DNA of 64,000 bases from Welwitschia mirabilis (GCA_051453625.1 JBOZIK010000001.1:297408709-297472708), one strand, 5' to 3'; counted from the stretch's first letter, positions 32,641-46,264 are shown. Notes: generated by a model not told the origin, from the letters alone. Program-made: numbers and translations.

Positions 32641-34589
32641 TGACATTTTGTTGTTACCCCATGCCTAATATGCTTCTTAAAATTAACCATCATACACATA
32701 ATGATGTTGATATTAATGATGTGGATTTCTTAATCATTATAGAAGATCATCTAGAAAAAGAAAATAGATTTATTTAGATGATACTAGTGGGAATATGCAC
32801 ATCATTGTGTCTTGTACAACATGAATGAATGTAAACAATGAATTAAGTAAGTATTTGGCATAATGTCTATTAACATGTTAAAGTGATAATGTCACATTAT
32901 TAGGTGTCAATTTCATGATATTTCATAATTTTATATTCTAAAAAAACATTTAGAAAAGCTTAAGAAAATGAATTCAACCATAAGAATAGATGAAGCATTA
33001 CTTAGTAGGATACATCTAGAGACCTTTATTTTATGGTTGATAAATTAGGTATGTGCATGACCCTCATACTATTAATTATGAATCATTTCTTTTCACTTTT
33101 AAAAAGTAGAATAATGCATTATTTATATTCTTTTAATAGTAGTACCATAGTGGAATGCCATTGTCAAAGGAAATGATGTCAAAAATAATGAAATACCTAG
33201 AATTAATTCCAAGTAGACATGCATTATTATAATAATTGTGGATTCCATACGATGAACATGGATAATGAAAGATAAAGTACTAGAAGCAGAGAATCACTTA
33301 TTTCAAAAACATGATTTAGTAATCTAAATAACTATTCCAAATAAATTTTAAAAAGAATAGGATACTAAGGCATTATTGAGTAAATACTCATGCTTGATTA
33401 CCATGAGCTGAAATGTTCTATTTTCAAATGCAGATGGGTTAATGTTTTAAATTAAAGGATTAGTGTTATAAATGTGGATAGATACAGGTATCCATTGACC
33501 AACCTAGAAAATAATATACCTTCATATTAGATAATGAGGTAATGATTTATTATGGATTCTAAAGAGAAAAAGAAATTCTTTTTTCCCTAAGATAAAAAGA
33601 AGCCTTATTGGCATGCAGTACTTATAGTAACTTCTCAAGGTTTCATGGGCATTGAAGATATTATCATTAAATACATTGATCTAAAAAATCCGTAAGAAAG
33701 TGATGACCATAAGAAATAGAACAAAGATTATTACAACCATCTTAACTCTGATAAAGAGTTTGGGTGAAAATCCATTCATAAATTTAATGTTTTTTAGGAT
33801 TTTATACTCTTATGAGGTGTTAATATGGATTTTCTCTTTTAATTTCTTATATTAGAATGATAACTTGATATCTTTCTAATGTAGTCTTTACTTCTTTTAA
33901 ATAATAAGGTACATTATTATTCAAAAATGTTTTCATTTTGGTTATGGATGAGAAAGTTTTAGGGTAATCACTTCTATATTTATAGTTATAAAATTTTATC
34001 ACAATATGAGATTTGTATTTAGATGAATTTGTATTTGAGGTTAGTTTCATTATAAAGTACCATTCTAATTATTTAATATCATCAAAGCTTTTGGTAAAGA
34101 TGAGAAAACATAAACTATTCTTTTTAACATAACAAGATTCTCTTTCTTCATCTTCTGTTTTATTCTTGTCTATAACTTTATATCATTTTCTATAAAGATT
34201 AAAATTCTAACTATATTGTTAATTTGTTCATGTGTTTTCATCTATGATTTTTTTCATGTTAATATTATTATAGAACAACAAAAATCACTTTGAATATTTA
34301 GACTACTATATATAACATCTTTTTTTCTTCTATGTGATCATGTAATGGATACAAAAAATATAATAATTTGAACACATAATCAAATATTAATATTTCTTAT
34401 AACAAATATTTAAATTGTATTAAATTTTCATCTTAATATTTACATCTTCTTCTCATAGGATGGCTACGAATTTATCTAAAAAGTGTATTACTAGCATAAG
34501 TGCATGTAAAACTCTCTTGTCTATAACATGTATCTTCACTAATTTACTATAAAAATTTCTATTTTATTAAATCATCCTTGCATTTTGGA

Positions 34590-34860
34590 TATTAAAACAA
34601 GGACATATACAAAACATGATAGAGGATGCAAAAAAGTTCCTTTAAATGGTAATAGTTCTCAACCTGCTAAAAAGAAAAGAATAAGTTTTAATAAGTTGGA
34701 ATTGATTAGAGGACTTTACTTAGAGGATCTAGCTTTCAAAACTGGTTCTCTATCTTACATGTGAGTACTAGTTAACTTGAAACTCTACATGAAAGTGGGC
34801 AATGAACTAAAAGATATATTATGAAATCACATCTTGATATGTGTTTTAATAGCTTGATAT
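34590..34860 (+). pseudogene. Transposase_24 (Ptta/En/Spm)-like segment
   Basis: A plus-strand open stretch reads a TRTYTKHDRGCKKVPLNG segment, a KKRISFNKL segment, then a GNELKDILWNHI segment. The last resembles the V.KELKD.IW..V block of the second protein of CACTA elements (TnpA-like, DNA-binding). The order after TNP2 fits. Confidence 0.65.
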
Positions 34861-37800
34861 TGAAATTATCCATTATAATTTTTTCTAATTATATTAGATA
34901 AATTCCTAAGGATTAACATGATATTGTATAGTACAAATATGGTATGATTATAAGTCATGATTAAATAAGCATCACTATAATAGACATGATAGTAATATTG
35001 ATTAGTAATGAGTGCTTATGTAATGAAATAATTATAGAAAATGTCATAAAATAATATAAAATAATACTAAAAAGATGTAGAAACTATACTACTATTAATA
35101 TAAAATAAGCTTACACCATTAAATAAAAATAATAAAAGGCTTACTAAAGAACTAGTTAAGATTTAACCATTTAGTTCAATATGCATCACCATGATAGTCT
35201 CATGATGAAGTTACTTGAATTAGTCAGGTTGGTTTGTTACTACCAAGTTACTTTGCACATTTATTATAATAGNNNNNNNNNNNNNNNNNNNNNNNNNNNN
35301 NNNNNNNNNNNNNNNNNNNNNNNNNNNNNNNNNNNNNNNNNNNNNNNNNNNNNNNNNNNNNNNNNNNNNNNNNNNNNNNNNNNNNNNNNNNNNNNNNNNN
35401 NNNNNNNNNNNNNNNNNNNNNNNNNNNNNNNNNNNNNNNNNNNNNNNNNNNNNNNNNNNNNNNNNNNNNNNNNNNNNNNNNNNNNNNNNNNNNNNNNNNN
35501 NNNNNNNNNNNNNNNNNNNNNNNNNNNNNNNNNNNNNNNNNNNNNNNNNNNNNNNNNNNNNNNNNNNNNNNNNNNNNNNNNNNNNNNNNNNNNNNNNNNN
35601 NTTCCTAGAACTTTTTCCCAAAAACATTCCTATCTTTAGTGGTGATCCTTTTCTTATGTCATTATTATTTTTCTATTTCCATTCTTTACTTCTTAGGAAT
35701 AGGTATATAATTAAGGTTGTTATTACTTTTCTACCAGCTTAGCCTTCTCTTTCATATTTATACTAAATGACATTTTGTATTTAAAACACAATGATAAAAT
35801 ATATCCATACTAACTACTAACATACTAACTTGCTAACCTATTGATTAGAAAGTATATTAATAAAGATAAACATTTATTGTTATTTAAAATGCATAGTTAA
35901 GATAATGAAAACACTTCATTAATAAGCAAGATTTACATCAAAATTTATCATCATTTATGCCTCTCCAAACTCAAGGTTTTGTTAGTACCTTAATAAATGA
36001 ATATATAGAAAAGAGAGAAAGAGGTTTAGGTTAGGGATGATTAAAACATTAAAATTTTAAAGGATAGATCACCCTTAGAACATTCATAGTTCAATAAGCT
36101 CAGTAAAATAGAAGCTACAGATTCTTGTGCTACAATTTCATTACTTTACAATTGTCCTTTGCATAAATGTGATTATCATTCTCTTGGATTACATTGATTA
36201 CTCTATATTCTATAGACCATAAATTTCTTGTGCATAATTCATGAGATTTTATATAAGAACTCCTCATTGAGTAGATTTATTATAAAAATCTAACCCATTT
36301 GCTTTGACTATTTTTTCCTCTTTGCTTCCTAGGTGCTTTGCTACTATCAAAAAAATCCGTTTTTCTAATATTTACTCCATTCAACTCTTTATTAATCTAT
36401 TTTCTAGAAAGTACCATTTTCATTTGAATGAAGCAAATACAAATTTTCAAAGATATTCTATTTAGCTTTTCAAGATAAAATTTTTATTTAATGGTCAACT
36501 TTAACATTTTCTCTATAAACTTCTAAGGGTATCATAGCAGGGGTGGTCACTTTTCTTATGAAGAGGAGGGTTCTTAACAAGGGTCATCAAACCCATTGTG
36601 GTAACTGATCTTATTACTAGAAGTTCTATTTTATTTCATTCTCCTTGATATCCTGGTCCCCTTCTCAGTACAAGGTGTAAAATGTTCCACTAATGGTAGA
36701 GTTTGTCTTGAAACTTTTGTATGAAGTTATTATGCCATAACTCTAAGAGCATGAGAAAACATAATAGAGAATGAAAATGCATGAGAATGAGAAATGTAAA
36801 AGTTACAAGCCTGAATTATACTTAATATAGGTAAAAACTTATACTTGCAGTTGCATTAAGTTTGCATGATTAAGAAGTAAATGCAATCTTGAACTAAAAC
36901 TAAAACAGATGAGACTGGAACTATTTCATATATTTCTAATGTTGGAAAAATTTAAATTATATGTTGGTAAGGTGTAAATTAAGAAAATCTACTAAGTTGG
37001 AATTGATTTTTAGATGCTAACATGGTTAAGATGACATGGAACTAACATTGTAATGGGGGTTGTTACGCTACCAAATTATATGTATTTAAAAGTGTATTTT
37101 GAGTAGTTTTGCAGAACATTAGATAGGTTTATGGTGAGTTTCAATGATAATTAAGAGCTAAGGAAAATATCATGAAAACATGCAATATTCATTACATTTG
37201 ATAGTATTCTAGGCAAATTATAATACTTTCTATCTAAAGTAGCGATCTGATAATCAAAGAGGCTAAAAACTTATGCTAATTAGGATGCTTATTGGACTAA
37301 TCTGGTAGTTGATATGGATCTTGCATGATAAGGTATTATCTCCTATAACATCCATACAACCAAAAATATGACACTTAAAAATAACATTTTATCCAACTTC
37401 ACCAAAATTATGCCATGTGTTGTGTACCTTCTTGTGAAATGTTAGGGTTTTACTACATTTATTAGTGTTTTTTATTTTTAGAATCTTTGTTTATAATAAA
37501 TACCTTCTTTATCCTTAACTCTGAGTTTATCCTATTTGACATCAAAAATTCTTATGACAAGAAATCAAAGGATAGGAGATCCATCCCTTGTTGTTGTAAA
37601 GAGATGTCTTCTTTCATGTTGGGCTATGTATCCTTCATTGAGGTGTTGCTACTTTGTAATATAGATGTTGATTTGAGTTAATTAAAAATTTGTCTTTCTT
37701 TTTATATCTTTTATTATGTGCATCTCCCTTATGGCTTATATTTCTTATGATTCCATGACAGCTTCATTGGTGATATAGATCACAAGGACAACCTTTGTTA

Positions 37801-38629
37801 AAGTTGAGATTATTAGTTTAGATGTATTTCATTATATTTCTTAGATTACTTATGTTATTTTCATATTTTGTTTGATGCACTTGATAGCTTAGGTTGTTCT
37901 TAGTCTAGTAATGACTTTCCTTAATTAACCTAGATTATACAGGATCAATCTTAATGACAAGCTAATTTGGTAATCAAATAGATGTTGGATTTAGAATAGA
38001 TTTTGCATCTCATTTGAATAGTATGGTTATTTACATTATTTAATTTGCATTATTATTTTGTTTTACTTAGAAAGTACATAATTATTTTGTTTGAAATTAA
38101 TTCTCTTTTATCTTCCCTATGCCTTCAATTAAATTATGATATTTGGGTTCCCTCCTGCCTATATTAGTGTGGTGTGTTATGAAATATATATTTTAATGAT
38201 TTTTAGGGTTTATTTAAAGACATAAAATTTGCATAAATACACACCACAATAGGGGCCATTGAGAATAAGCAGAGGTCATTGAGAATAAGTTTAAGTGGAA
38301 TGTTGAAGAAATGGAAAGGCATAATTAAGTGATGATCACTCTTTGCAATACCGAGTTCAATTAGGGCCATCAAGAACTCTCAAGTTCTTAACGAGGACTA
38401 TCAAATCTATTATGAAGATAGTAAAAAGAGTTCGAATGTGGTTGTTAAACATGCGAGAGTTCTTGATGGAGCCCTTCAAATTCTAACCACTTTCATTATA
38501 AAAGTAAGTAATAATGAAAAAGTGAAGTTAGATGATAAAGATATATTAGAAAGTTGAGGGGGTCATCAATAAGAAGAACCTCCCTTTCAGAAGTAAGTTT
38601 AAGAAGGAAAAGTTGATTTAAAATTTAGT
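34861..38629. other. AT-rich sequence without recognisable genes
   Basis: No conserved domain or LTR pair is visible. A 329-N gap (35273-35601) interrupts it. A short open frame at 37487-37681 (plus) has no motif I recognise. A segment near 36570 shares about 32 bp with one near 38376. Confidence 0.55.
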
Positions 38630-39320
38630 CCAAAGCTTTGGATGTGGGTTATTATCAATCAAATTCTTAAACTTTCTTATCAATAACTTAACTTGAAATT
38701 GAACTCAGAGTTCTGACTTTAGGTTGGCATTAGTCAACTATGTGATCTTTCTTTTTACTTATAGGATGAAGAAGTAATTGGATTAGCTCAAAATTTAACC
38801 CAAAGATTTGACTTCAAGTTGGTATCAACTAATCATATAATATTATTTTACTATAGGTTTTCAAAGAACAAGAAGACAAATGAATTAACATGTGATCTAA
38901 TTCAAAGTTTTAACTTTGAGTTGGTGTCAGCTAGAAAATTTTCAAATTCTCATCACAATGGTTTAATCTAAAATCTAACTTAAAGTTTTATCTTTGAATT
39001 AATATCAATTAACCAAGTGATCTTTTTTATCAAGGCCTATTTTATAATGACATTTTATTAGAGGAAAAACATTGATAACTTTTAATTTTTCATTCTTCCT
39101 TAAAATAAAATAAATAAAAAGAAAATTATTTTCTATGCTATTAGACATAGTCTAAAAAGTATTCTTTTAATTTAAAAGTCTTTGTAGGGTCCTTGATAAT
39201 TACTTGGTAATGTAGTTTATGATGATAAAGTCTGGTGAACCCCTACAATGGCATGTAGCTCAGAAAATCTAAACTGATCATAAATCAATCTAAAGTTCTG
39301 ACTTTAGATTAAACCTTGGA
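38630..39320. repeat. Degenerate tandem repeat with an internal hairpin
   Basis: Five to six units occur at spacings of about 75 to 110 bp (near 38640, 38710, 38805, 38905, 38975 and 39290). The core is close to CAAAGTTTTGACTTTG, an inverted repeat, followed by AGTTGGTATCAACTA-like sequence. The unit at 38905 contains a perfect CAAAGTTTTAACTTTG palindrome. Confidence 0.65.
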
Positions 39321-39609
39321 TAGTTTATTATCCCTTAATTTTTGTATTTATCTATAAGAGTGATGCTGATACTTAGCATACTTTTGTTGTTAGTAGAATA
39401 AGTATGTAGCTTATACAAAATCTTTTACTTCAATATTAAACACATATGCACTAGATAATTTAATATGAATTACATGTGTCAAACATGACAGTAAGACTTA
39501 TGCCATAATTTTCATTCTTTTCATGTTAATCATTTATCATTCTCCACCCAAGATTTAAAATTCCTTCACTCAGCTATATTCTAATCCTTCTCATCTTTTC
39601 TTAGTTAAT

Positions 39610-40601
39610 TATTATGGCTTTCACTCCCCTTCCCTCTCCCATTTCTACCTTTAGTGTTAAGAAGGTAAAATATTACTTGTTTAATTTGGGTTTCACATAG
39701 ATAGAAACATGCATTAGTAGTTAGATCCTAGTCACTTCAAATATCTGTTAGGTCTGAAAACATGGTATAACAATTCTTATATCATAATTACAAATTCACT
39801 ACTAAGGTCATAGATACCTTAGATTCCTTCACCACTAAGGCTAGCAAAGATGATTTTGAAAATGATGTTATGACCCCAAGTTTTAGTTCCATGATGCTTC
39901 ACTTAGTGGATAAGTATATGAGGATAAGAACTAAAGAACTTCATCTGCAACTTAATCACAGGAACATACCTTATGACATTTCTTTAGGCTAGTTAGCTAA
40001 GCAGATGCAAGTGCTAGAGAAAAGCGTTGATCANNNNNNNNNNNNNNNNNNNNNNNNNNNNNNNNNNNNNNNNNNNNNNNNNNNNNNNNNNNNNNNNNNN
40101 NNNNNNNNNNNNNNNNNNNNNNNNNNNNNNNNNATGACCCCAAGTTTTAGTTCCATGATGCTTCACTTAGTGGATAAGTATATAAGGATAAGAACTAAAG
40201 AACTTCATTTGCAACTTAATCACAGAAACCTACCTTATGATATTTCTTTAGGCTAGTTAGCTAGGTAGATGCAAGTGCTAGAGAAAAGCGTTGATCAGCT
40301 TTAAGGCACAAACCCTGTCTTTAGTCTTACTGTGTTAAGTTTTGATAACAAGAATATAGATAAGACAACATGAAATAGTAAGCCTTATCAAACTTGTTGG
40401 TAAGCCCATCCAAAAGAGATTAATATGCTATTTGAATCTCTAGGTGAGATGCATCTATTACTTCCAATTAAGAATTTTGTGGGATCATCTTCTAAGACTA
40501 GGCATTCTTATAGGAAGAATAGGTTTTTTGGCCACTTCAAGGATTAAGTTGCTTTAGTTAATTGATTTATTTGATTAGTAACTTGAAAAGTATTTTTACT
40601 A
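39610..40601 (+). other. Possible weak coding remnant around a duplicated gap
   Basis: Plus-strand frames here (for example MMLHLVDKYIRIRTKELHLQ and a following MQVLEKSVD segment) look like a helical, charged protein, perhaps a retroelement gag, but I recognise no family. The same about 165 bp appear on both sides of the 100-N gap at 40034-40133. Confidence 0.35.
40034..40133. other. Assembly gap (100 N) with duplicated flanks
   Basis: The sequence at about 39869-40033 recurs from 40134 with few differences. Confidence 0.9.
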
Positions 40602-40708
40602 NNNNNNNNNNNNNNNNNNNNNNNNNNNNNNNNNNNNNNNNNNNNNNNNNNNNNNNNNNNNNNNNNNNNNNNNNNNNNNNNNNNNNNNNNNNNNNNNNNN
40701 NNNNNNNN

Positions 40709-40900
40709 TTTTTTCAAATAATTAGGGATCAATAGGTCTAATAAAATCTATTTCCCAAACATGAAAAGGTTTAATTATTTGAATCCATTATTGTGGAATT
40801 TTTGACCTTTGATTAATGCACCTTCTTTTTGACATTTATTACAACTTTGGATATAAGAATTTGAATGTTTGAATATGTCGGGCTAGTAGTATCCCATATG
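40709..40900 (-). pseudogene. Athila integrase N-terminal remnant
   Basis: The minus strand carries a CNKCQKEGALIKG segment (about 40845-40800), matching the CDRCQRTGNI.. end of the Athila integrase HHCC domain, followed by a LF..FG-like segment near the start of the core. It is cut by the gap at 40602-40708. Confidence 0.65.
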
Positions 40901-41179
40901 GATAATTTTCATTTCTATTCTTCTTACATCATAATCTCCTCCTCCTTGTCCTTCATAATCTTCCTTTAAGATCTCATGTTGTAGGTTTTCTTCTATACAT
41001 CATTTTATAACATGGATTTCCATTTTCTAAATAACATCTTATCATATAATATCGAGATTCCCTTAATAATTTTTTTCTTTCTTAGTAATTTATAAAATAT
41101 GGTAATCTTTTTCTCATAAGAAAATTATCTATATCGGCATATCCTAGATTTTTTGTTAAAAAAAAATATGTTCATTTAG

Positions 41180-41720
41180 AAACTCATCTCTTATGTTTAT
41201 TTGTTTTTCATTTGGAAATTTTAACCTTGAGAGGTAATCCACTACTAAATTAAATTCTTTGTCCCTTTCTTGTTAATAATTTTTAAATAAAACTACTACA
41301 TTAATAGTTTTCATTTCATAAATTTCAAATTTACTTCTTTCTTATTCATAAAAAATCTAATAGCACTATGATCAGTATGAATTTTTACTTGTTAACCTAA
41401 AATATAATGCTTGAACCTTTTTTAATATCATCACTACTACTAACAACTCTTTCTCTATTACTATGTACTTTTATTAGGATGGTTTGAAGTTTTTACTAAT
41501 ATAGGCAATGATATAAGATTTATTGTCTTCATCTTTTTGTCTTAAAACTACTCCTATAGCATGACTAGATGTGTTAGTTATAACGTGGAATGGTCTTATC
41601 CAATTTGGTCCTTGCAAAATAGGTGCTGATAAAATTTTATCCTTTAAGATTTGATAAGAATTTTGACATTCACCAGTCTAGCTATATTTCATATCCTTTA
41701 GTAAAAGGTTACTCAAAGAT
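41180..41720 (-). pseudogene. Athila RNase H remnant
   Basis: Minus-strand segments ILSAPILQGPNW, IAYISKNF and KRFKHYILG match the RNase H region following Athila RT (A.I...P.W..PF..., Y.SKTL, and FR.YLLG). It lies directly downstream of RT. Confidence 0.7.
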
Positions 41721-41739
41721 TTAGCAATTTTACTAAAGT

Positions 41740-42420
41740 TGGATATAAGTCTTTTGTAATATCTAATATGTCCTAAGAAAGATCTTAATTCTTTTAGTTT
41801 GGTTGGGGGTGAAATATATTTTATAACTCTAATTTTCTATTCATTCATTTCAATTCCTTTTTGAAATAACTTATTTCTTAGCATGATGTCATTTGTCACC
41901 ATAAGATGACTTTTTGACCAGCTAAGTCTAAGTCATTTTCTTCACATCTATTTAATTTTTTTTTTACTTTATCAAGTTATCCTCAAAATCATTTCCAAAA
42001 GTTGAGAAATCATCCATAAATACTTTGCCCAATTTTCCTATCATATCTTGAAAAATGCTATTTACTAACCTTTGAAAAGTAGTGGAAGCATTATGTAGTC
42101 CAAATGGTAGTATCTTATATGCATAAGTACCCCAATGACAAGTGAAAGTTGTTTTGGATTGATCCTTTAAAGCTATAAAGACCTAGTTATAGCCACTATA
42201 TTCATCTAAAAATATATAGTATTAACGTCCAAATACTCTTTCTAAAACTTAATCTAAAAAAAAAAGGAGAAAATGATCCTTATAAGCTATAGTATTTAAA
42301 TTCAAAAGTCTCTACATACTGTTCATTAATTTTCTTTCTTTGATACAACTATGATATAATAAATCCATTCTAAATTAGATATAAGATAAATAAACCCCAC
42401 ATTCAAGAGTTTAAAAATAT
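41740..42420 (-). pseudogene. Athila reverse transcriptase remnant with intact FMDD
   Basis: The minus strand reads LDEYSGYN, KTTFTCHWGTYAYKILPFGL, then GKVFMDDFSTFG, with the FMDD catalytic motif at plus 42009-42020. The blocks before it (about 42640-42360, around the duplicated gap) match the N-terminal RT region. Frame and motif are well preserved over about 110 codons. Stops occur on both sides. Confidence 0.85.
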
Positions 42421-42548
42421 CTTGTTTAATTATCTCCTACATGTATGGGTTACATCTTCATTCTGATTACCTACTTAGTTTTATAGAGGTATCTAAATAA
42501 ATTCTATGTTGGCATATTTTTGGATCTATTTCTTTAATATCTATATGA

Positions 42549-42648
42549 NNNNNNNNNNNNNNNNNNNNNNNNNNNNNNNNNNNNNNNNNNNNNNNNNNNN
42601 NNNNNNNNNNNNNNNNNNNNNNNNNNNNNNNNNNNNNNNNNNNNNNNN
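42549..42648. other. Assembly gap (100 N) with duplicated flanks
   Basis: About 18 bp before the gap (TCTTTAATATCTATATGA) recur directly after it. Confidence 0.9.
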
Positions 42649-43350
42649 TCTTTAATATCTATATGATCTTAAGAAAATATTTCCTTATTTTTAATTAACA
42701 TCCTTTTAAGTTTTCTTTTTTAAGAATGAATTAAATAATTGTTTATGATCAAGGGTATATTAGGAGTTGCTTTGACATACTCTAACCATTTCTTAAGTAT
42801 AGGCTTCTCTATGTCTTAAACTATTAAATCTTCCTCCTCATTGCATTGGTTCTAGCTTCTATGTTCTGTACCATCTCTTCAACAACTATTGCATTAGAAA
42901 GTTTAATCTCTTTTTTAAGATCTCGTATACTGATTTCCATTACCCATCTTTTAGAATAAATAATAGTGTCTCCAATAGCCATCTGAGGTCTTCTTAAAGT
43001 TTAGTGGACAGTATATCATGGTATATTTTTAAAGAATGAAAGATTCCCTATTGTATATTCCACTATGTGGAATTATCTTCATCCCTATGTTTCTTTACTA
43101 TTTGAGCCATGTTATAAATCACAGTAATTGTAGCTCTCATTTCATACTATCTTGTATGTAGGATCTAAAACTCTTGAATGCTCTAATTTAGGTGTAGAAA
43201 AGTAGTTGAAATTGGATAAGTTATCATTTCCAAGTTATGTATTTTACTTGCTATGTAATTTTGTAAATCTTGTAGTTTAGCTTTATCTAAGATTGAGTGA
43301 TCCTAGTAGTTATATTTGGCTTATAGCCTTACTCTTAGTGTAAAATTTTA

Positions 43351-45389
43351 ATGGTCATATATGTGTGTATATAGCATAACTACTACCATTTAAAACTATC
43401 TAATTATTGAAATTAGATGGTTCATTTTCTTCCTTGATTTATTATACTCTATGCGATTACTTTATCTTAGTGCTATGAAAAATTCTAACACTGTGTATAT
43501 ATATACACACACACACATTTTATACCATCAATTTATTTTTGGATTAATCAACCTATAATTATAGTAGAATTTATTATATTAACGTATTTTTAGCTAATTT
43601 TCTTTCTATTTTATTTTAAAGCATATATGACTTGATTCATTTCACTTATTTATCTTTTTATTATAAAGGTAATTTGTTATTGTTGTTTGTCTTTGATCCC
43701 CTTGGATTTTTATTTTTAACTATTACTTAAAATTATGATCTACTATTTTTTATCAATTAAATATTATGGCATACTTGGTTATCTCATTTATTTGATATGC
43801 ATGAGGGCCTAAGATTGAGTCCTTACTATGTCTCTTATTTATACTTAAGTGTTTATATAATCCTAGAAAATATTTATAAGGATGTTATGGTATTCTTAGG
43901 CATCACATCAGTTTATTGTATTAGAGGCCTTAAGTTAATGTCTCTATATTGTCTATTATTTATATTTATTAGGTCATGAGGTTAGGTGGTAGCTCATAGG
44001 TTTTTTATTTTGTAGTAATCCATGTTCATGATTTTCAAGGTAATAGCTTATGACCTATGATGGTGGTATTCCACATGCATGATTTCTAAGGTGGCATTCC
44101 ACAGCTTATGATAACTCATTTTGTTCCCTAACTCTAGTGTGATCCACCACCCCTAGAATGATTTCTAAGGTAACAACTTATGGATAGTAGCATTACATTA
44201 TTTTTCCAATTTTTCTATGTGCTCGAATTTCATAGTGGTCACTCCCCATGGCCTTTCTATTTTGAAAATTTAATCTTCTTAAAATTTAAGATTTATAAGT
44301 TCCTATCTATATTATTATTTAATTCTTATCAATGATCTATAATTGAGCTACTTAGTTAAATTATTAAATTTTAACTACATAATTCAAGGTCTTTATTTAA
44401 AATTATTTACTGTCTATGCATTGGCATGTGAAAAGGTTATTATCTAACCTTAGTCTAACATATTTTATTAATCCATTAGTGTTAATTAATATGTTTATAT
44501 TTATTTATCTTTTTACCTCTTTTGACATCCCACATGAGATTATTCATAATACAATTATATACATATTAATATTTATATATGTGTGTATATAAATTTATAT
44601 ATGTGTGTGTACGTATGTGTGTGTGTGTTTGTGTGTTTATGTAATCATGTGTTGGAATAATGATTAAATTAATAGCTTGATAAGTGAGAGGTATTGAGTT
44701 TCAATTATCATAGAAAAATTAAAATATTTATTTGTTTTTACTAAATTATATACAAGTTTTGAACATGCCATCTTTTAGAAGTAAAAACTAGTTTTGTCAA
44801 TTATTATTTTAAGATCTTGGGTGATTAATTTTGGATTTTATGGATTTTTTATTTTTTATGCCTCAAAAAAATGTACTTTTTATGCTAGAAGATGGTTTGT
44901 GACATTTTTATATCAAAGAAAATGGTTTTAATTTATGTTAGATTTATTATGAAAATTAAAATTGCAAGAATTAACAAATGTCCTTAGGAAAGAAATAATT
45001 CCTGCCTTAAATATTAGATCATTGATCACACTATAAACAATTTGGTGTATGAATTGTAAGAGAGAAACAATGGTAGAAATGATGTTGAATAATCTAATAA
45101 GCTAATTATGTAATTTCATTAAACTAATACTTCATTATTTGAAGAATCAAATAATGAGGTAGATTAATAACAAGAGAGCTAGAATTATTTAGCTTTACTA
45201 TAGAATAAAACGCTACATTAAACAAACATCCACTAAACAAGAGTGCAATGTTATTATGAAAAGTAGAGAGAGTATGACTTGAAAATCTAGAATAGCTAGA
45301 CTATAAAGAGTTTAAAGCAAAATTCTATGGTAATTGTATAGCAAATATTATAAAAATGCAAAGGCAAAATAATTTATAGTCTCAGGTAA
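43351..45389. other. Repeat-rich non-coding stretch
   Basis: It contains short repeated units: a GAGGCCTAAG..GAGTC-like unit at about 43800 and 43920, and a GATTTCTAAGGTA..CTTATG-like unit at about 44035, 44080 and 44165. Microsatellite-like TA/TG runs lie at 43495-43516 and 44570-44640. The chromovirus 5' LTR and early gag should lie here, but I cannot delimit them. Confidence 0.5.
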
Positions 45390-46041
45390 TAACTCATAAT
45401 AGTAGCCTAATATAAAAATAAGTTTATAGAACTATTGAGGTAGGTTTCATAGATAGTTATAAGTTAAGAACTGATTTGAATTCTATAATTTAGAATCAAG
45501 TTAAAGTTGTTATCCTAAAACTTAATGAAAGGATTAGAAAAAGTTAGGCTCATTGTTGAATAATGGACCAAAAGTAAGAACTTCAAGGATAAGGGAAGAT
45601 CTCCATAAGAAATTGAAAGGATGTAGCTAAGGAGGAATTCATTTGTCAAAATTTTAAGCTTCATTGTGGGTAATGGTAGAGCTAAATTGGCTAAAGCATA
45701 TGGAATGCAATTCCAGTACTCTTACAAATGGAAAGGCCTTTAGACGTACAAAGATAAAGTTCTTTCTTAGCAAATGTATTTAATAATTATAGGAGCTCTA
45801 GGTGTTTTAGTTATGAAGGTTCTCATTTTTCTAGACGTTATCCTCAAAGGAAGAAATCCAAAGAAATTCCAATAAATGCTAGAAAGCTATATGCTTTAAT
45901 TTCAAGAAAAAACACCTAATGAACTATAATTATAGAAACAAAAAATACATTACTAAACTTGATAGTAAGAATTTTATTAGATCTAAAAGTTTTGAATTCC
46001 TTTATTTCCTTTTATCTAGCTCAAAGATTATTTATGATAAT
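45390..46041 (+). mobile_element. Chromovirus-type gypsy, segment 1 (gag to protease)
   Basis: A plus-strand gag remnant (an NKFIELLR segment and a VRLIVE segment, about 45400-45580) is followed by a zinc-knuckle relic CFSYEGSHFSRRYP (45803-45844, second Cys lost) and the start of protease, where a NSFISFYLAQRL segment corresponds to the HSFIS..FA..L block after the DTG. The protease stops at 46041, exactly where the LTR of Tat element B begins. The rest resumes at 58399. Confidence 0.7.
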
Positions 46042-46264
46042 TGTGATGCCTCAACATGATTTTCAAAACTTAAGGGATCCTCATTCTCTAATCTTTATTT
46101 TCTTCTCATTCCCCCCTTCTCTTTTTAACCTTCTTTGTATTCTTCTTTTTGTTTTTTCTTTCCGTCTTATCCTTCTTATTTATCCTTCTTCCTTATCCTT
46201 TCTTTTTTCTTCCTTCTCTCATTCCTCTAACTTTCCTTTACTCCCATCATTCCATGCATCACAT

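Larger units (their letters stand above)
30184..34860 (+). mobile_element. CACTA (En/Spm) DNA transposon remnant
   Basis: Colinear plus-strand remnants follow each other: a transposase-associated N-terminal domain, the TNP2 transposase core, a DUF4218-like region and a Transposase_24 (Ptta/En/Spm)-like segment. This is the normal gene order of plant CACTA elements, which move by cut-and-paste. Terminal inverted repeats beginning CACTA were not found at either side, so true ends are unknown. A 329-N gap at 35273-35601 may hide the right end. Confidence 0.8.
40709..43350 (-). mobile_element. Athila-type Ty3/gypsy fragment
   Basis: Minus-strand pol blocks run from right to left: protease-linker region, RT, RNase H, then the zinc-binding and first part of integrase, cut at a 107-N gap (40602-40708). 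RT wording such as GKVFMDDFSTFGNDF is characteristic of Athila elements. No LTRs are identified around it. The right end merges into repeats near 43400. Confidence 0.75.
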
